The notes beneath the pieces were generated by a model. It searched no databases. It was not told where the DNA came from and saw only the letters and a program-made list of their open reading frames with translations. The position numbers and the translations under genes are program-made. Positions 62,433-64,000 of a stretch of DNA of 64,000 bases are shown here, in pieces. Source of the stretch: Verrucomicrobiales bacterium (GTDB lineage: Bacteria > Verrucomicrobiota > Verrucomicrobiia > Verrucomicrobiales > V1-33); assembly GCA_028293125.1 (NCBI GenBank), contig JAQGPJ010000071.1, positions 124,001 through 188,000 on the forward strand. The letters are read 5' to 3'. The first letter of the stretch is position 1, and the number at the start of each line of letters is the position of its first letter.

Positions 62433-62458
62433 ACCCCCTGATTTTCAAAACATCCGCC

Positions 62459-63451
62459 ATGAAATCATCCCGAAGATCCATCCTGGCCCCGCTGTGCGCG
62501 GCCCCCCTGTTATTCCTGACAGGCTGCGGGCCGTCAGGTCCTAAAAAGCCTGTGATAGGAGTCTCTTTTGAGACGCTCCAGACCGAATTCTGGGTGGCCG
62601 GATACGACGCTATTAAAAAGGAATGCGCCGCCCAGGGTTATGATGTCGCCGAAGCGGTGGCCGATGGCGACGCCGGCAAGCAGTTGGAGCAGATCCGGAG
62701 CTTCATCACCCGCAAAGTGGACGGCATCATCATGGTGCCCAAGGACGCCAAGACCTGCGTGCCCATGATCAAGGCCGCCAATGCGGCGGGCATTCCCATC
62801 GTGCTTTTCAACCGCGGCGCGGACGCCGGTCCGGATGTCAAAGCCACCGCCGTGGTCGCCGACAACACCGGTCTGACAAAACTCACGGTGGAGTATATGG
62901 TGGAGATGGCCCGGAAAACCGGACGCAAACACACGGCCGCCATCCTGCTGGGCGACCTCGGGGATCTGAACGGCGTGGCCCGGCGCGACGGCGCGGAGGC
63001 GGCGCTCAACGCCGCGCCCGATGCCGTGGAGGTGGTGGCCCGCATTCCCACGGAGTGGAATCAGGAGAAGGCCCAGGCGGGGGTGGTCAACGCGCTTCAG
63101 GCGCATCCGGAAATTGACTTCATCTTCACCAGTTCCGACTTCCTCCTGCCCAGCATCACCAGCGCTCTCAAAAGCGCCGGGAAATACCACAAGGCCGGCG
63201 AGCCGGGGCACGTGATTCTCGGCGGCTTTGACGGGGACGCCACCGCTTGGCGTCTGATGCAGGAGGGATATCTCGACGCCACGGGCGTGCAGGACGTTTA
63301 TTTCGAAGCCAAACAGAGCGTGCAGGCCATTGCGGATCAGCGGGCGGGCAAGGCCGCGGCACCCTCCATTCTGGATCCCGGGTTTGTGATCCACCGCGGC
63401 AATATGGCGGAGAAGTCGGCGCAGATGTGGGGTGCCCACACGGGGAGATAA
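62459..63451 (+). CDS. Sugar ABC transporter substrate-binding lipoprotein (Peripla_BP_4)
   Basis: Lipobox FLTGCG; KPVIGVSFETLQTEFWVAGYDAIKKECAAQGYDV; ITRKVDGIIMVPKDAK; GGFDGDATAWRLMQEGYLDATG. Confidence 0.9.
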   Translation: MKSSRRSILAPLCAAPLLFLTGCGPSGPKKPVIGVSFETLQTEFWVAGYDAIKKECAAQGYDVAEAVADGDAGKQLEQIRSFITRKVDGIIMVPKDAKTCVPMIKAANAAGIPIVLFNRGADAGPDVKATAVVADNTGLTKLTVEYMVEMARKTGRKHTAAILLGDLGDLNGVARRDGAEAALNAAPDAVEVVARIPTEWNQEKAQAGVVNALQAHPEIDFIFTSSDFLLPSITSALKSAGKYHKAGEPGHVILGGFDGDATAWRLMQEGYLDATGVQDVYFEAKQSVQAIADQRAGKAAAPSILDPGFVIHRGNMAEKSAQMWGAHTGR

Positions 63452-63456
63452 CGCGC

Positions 63457-64000
63457 ATGATCCAGCGCCTCGCCAGTTCGGAGTTTTTTGTGCTCGGGCT
63501 CTGCGCCCTGCTGCTCGCGGGGCTGGGACCGTTCACGCCCGGACTGCTGTCGGCGCAGAATCTGGTGAATGTGCTGGCGGCGATGCTGCCGCTGCTGCTG
63601 GTGGCCGCAGGGCAGACCGTGGTTCTGATCGGCGGAGGCATTGATCTTTCAGTCACGGCCATCATCGCCCTCGCCTCCGTGGCAGGGGCCAAAATCATGA
63701 CCCTGTCCGGAGGCTGGATGGCCGCGCATCCGGCGGCGGTCCCCGTGGCGGTGGGAGCGATGCTGCTGGCGGGATTTTTGACAGGACTGGCCAACGGAAT
63801 CGCCATCGCCTGGCTGCGGATGTCGGCATTCATCGTCACCCTGACCAGCCTGATGGCGGTGTCCGGCCTGACGGTCTGGTTCACGGACTCCAAAAACATC
63901 GCCGACCTGCCCCCCGGTTTTTTTTCCCTGGGGCAGCGGCTGCCGCCGGCTTTGGGGATGGCGGCGGGCGCGCTGGCGCTGACCCATCTCATGCTCACCC
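63457..64000 (+). CDS. Sugar ABC transporter permease (BPD_transp_2, RbsC-like), truncated by window edge
   Basis: Open frame MIQRLASSEFFVLGLCALLLAGLGPFTPGLLSAQNLVNVLAAMLPLLLVAAGQTVVLIGGGIDLSVTAIIALASVAGAKIM...FIVTLTSLMAVSGLTVWFT. Confidence 0.88.
   Translation, partial: MIQRLASSEFFVLGLCALLLAGLGPFTPGLLSAQNLVNVLAAMLPLLLVAAGQTVVLIGGGIDLSVTAIIALASVAGAKIMTLSGGWMAAHPAAVPVAVGAMLLAGFLTGLANGIAIAWLRMSAFIVTLTSLMAVSGLTVWFTDSKNIADLPPGFFSLGQRLPPALGMAAGALALTHLMLT

Overview
High-GC bacterial window, probably Verrucomicrobia/Planctomycetes-like (inferred from a degenerate sigma factor type, a VPDSG/PEP-CTERM-like tail, and the MoxR-DUF58-BatA-DUF4175 operon). Main contents, left to right: a 5'-truncated DUF6067-like glycoside hydrolase; a VOC protein; an MdtABC-TolC-like tetrapartite RND efflux operon (3980-13425, minus); a soluble sensor histidine kinase; a DUF3494 ice-binding protein between two AT-rich tracts; a secreted GH-like protein; a GAF / cytoplasmic subtilase / L,D-transpeptidase cluster; a DUF2726 protein; a long MoxR-DUF58-BatA-VWA/GATase-DUF4175-unknown-prenyltransferase-like-TlpA operon (23381-39864) with an in-frame TAG splitting one gene; cardiolipin synthase; an intact tyrosine integrase beside tRNA-Arg(CCT); a sparsely coding, decaying island (about 43.4-50.6 kb) with a MITE-like element carrying TIRs and a TAA duplication, a multiply frameshifted ECF sigma factor, a frameshifted AAA ATPase beside an AlbA_2/Schlafen-like protein, and small orphan ORFs; a second RND operon with a TetR regulator and a 27-bp palindrome at its start; a cation:proton antiporter; and a probable D-apiose utilisation cluster (GH140-like, ApsD-like, ApnO-like, OiaC-like, sugar ABC transporter) running off the right edge. 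All family calls come from reading the protein sequences; no database search was run.
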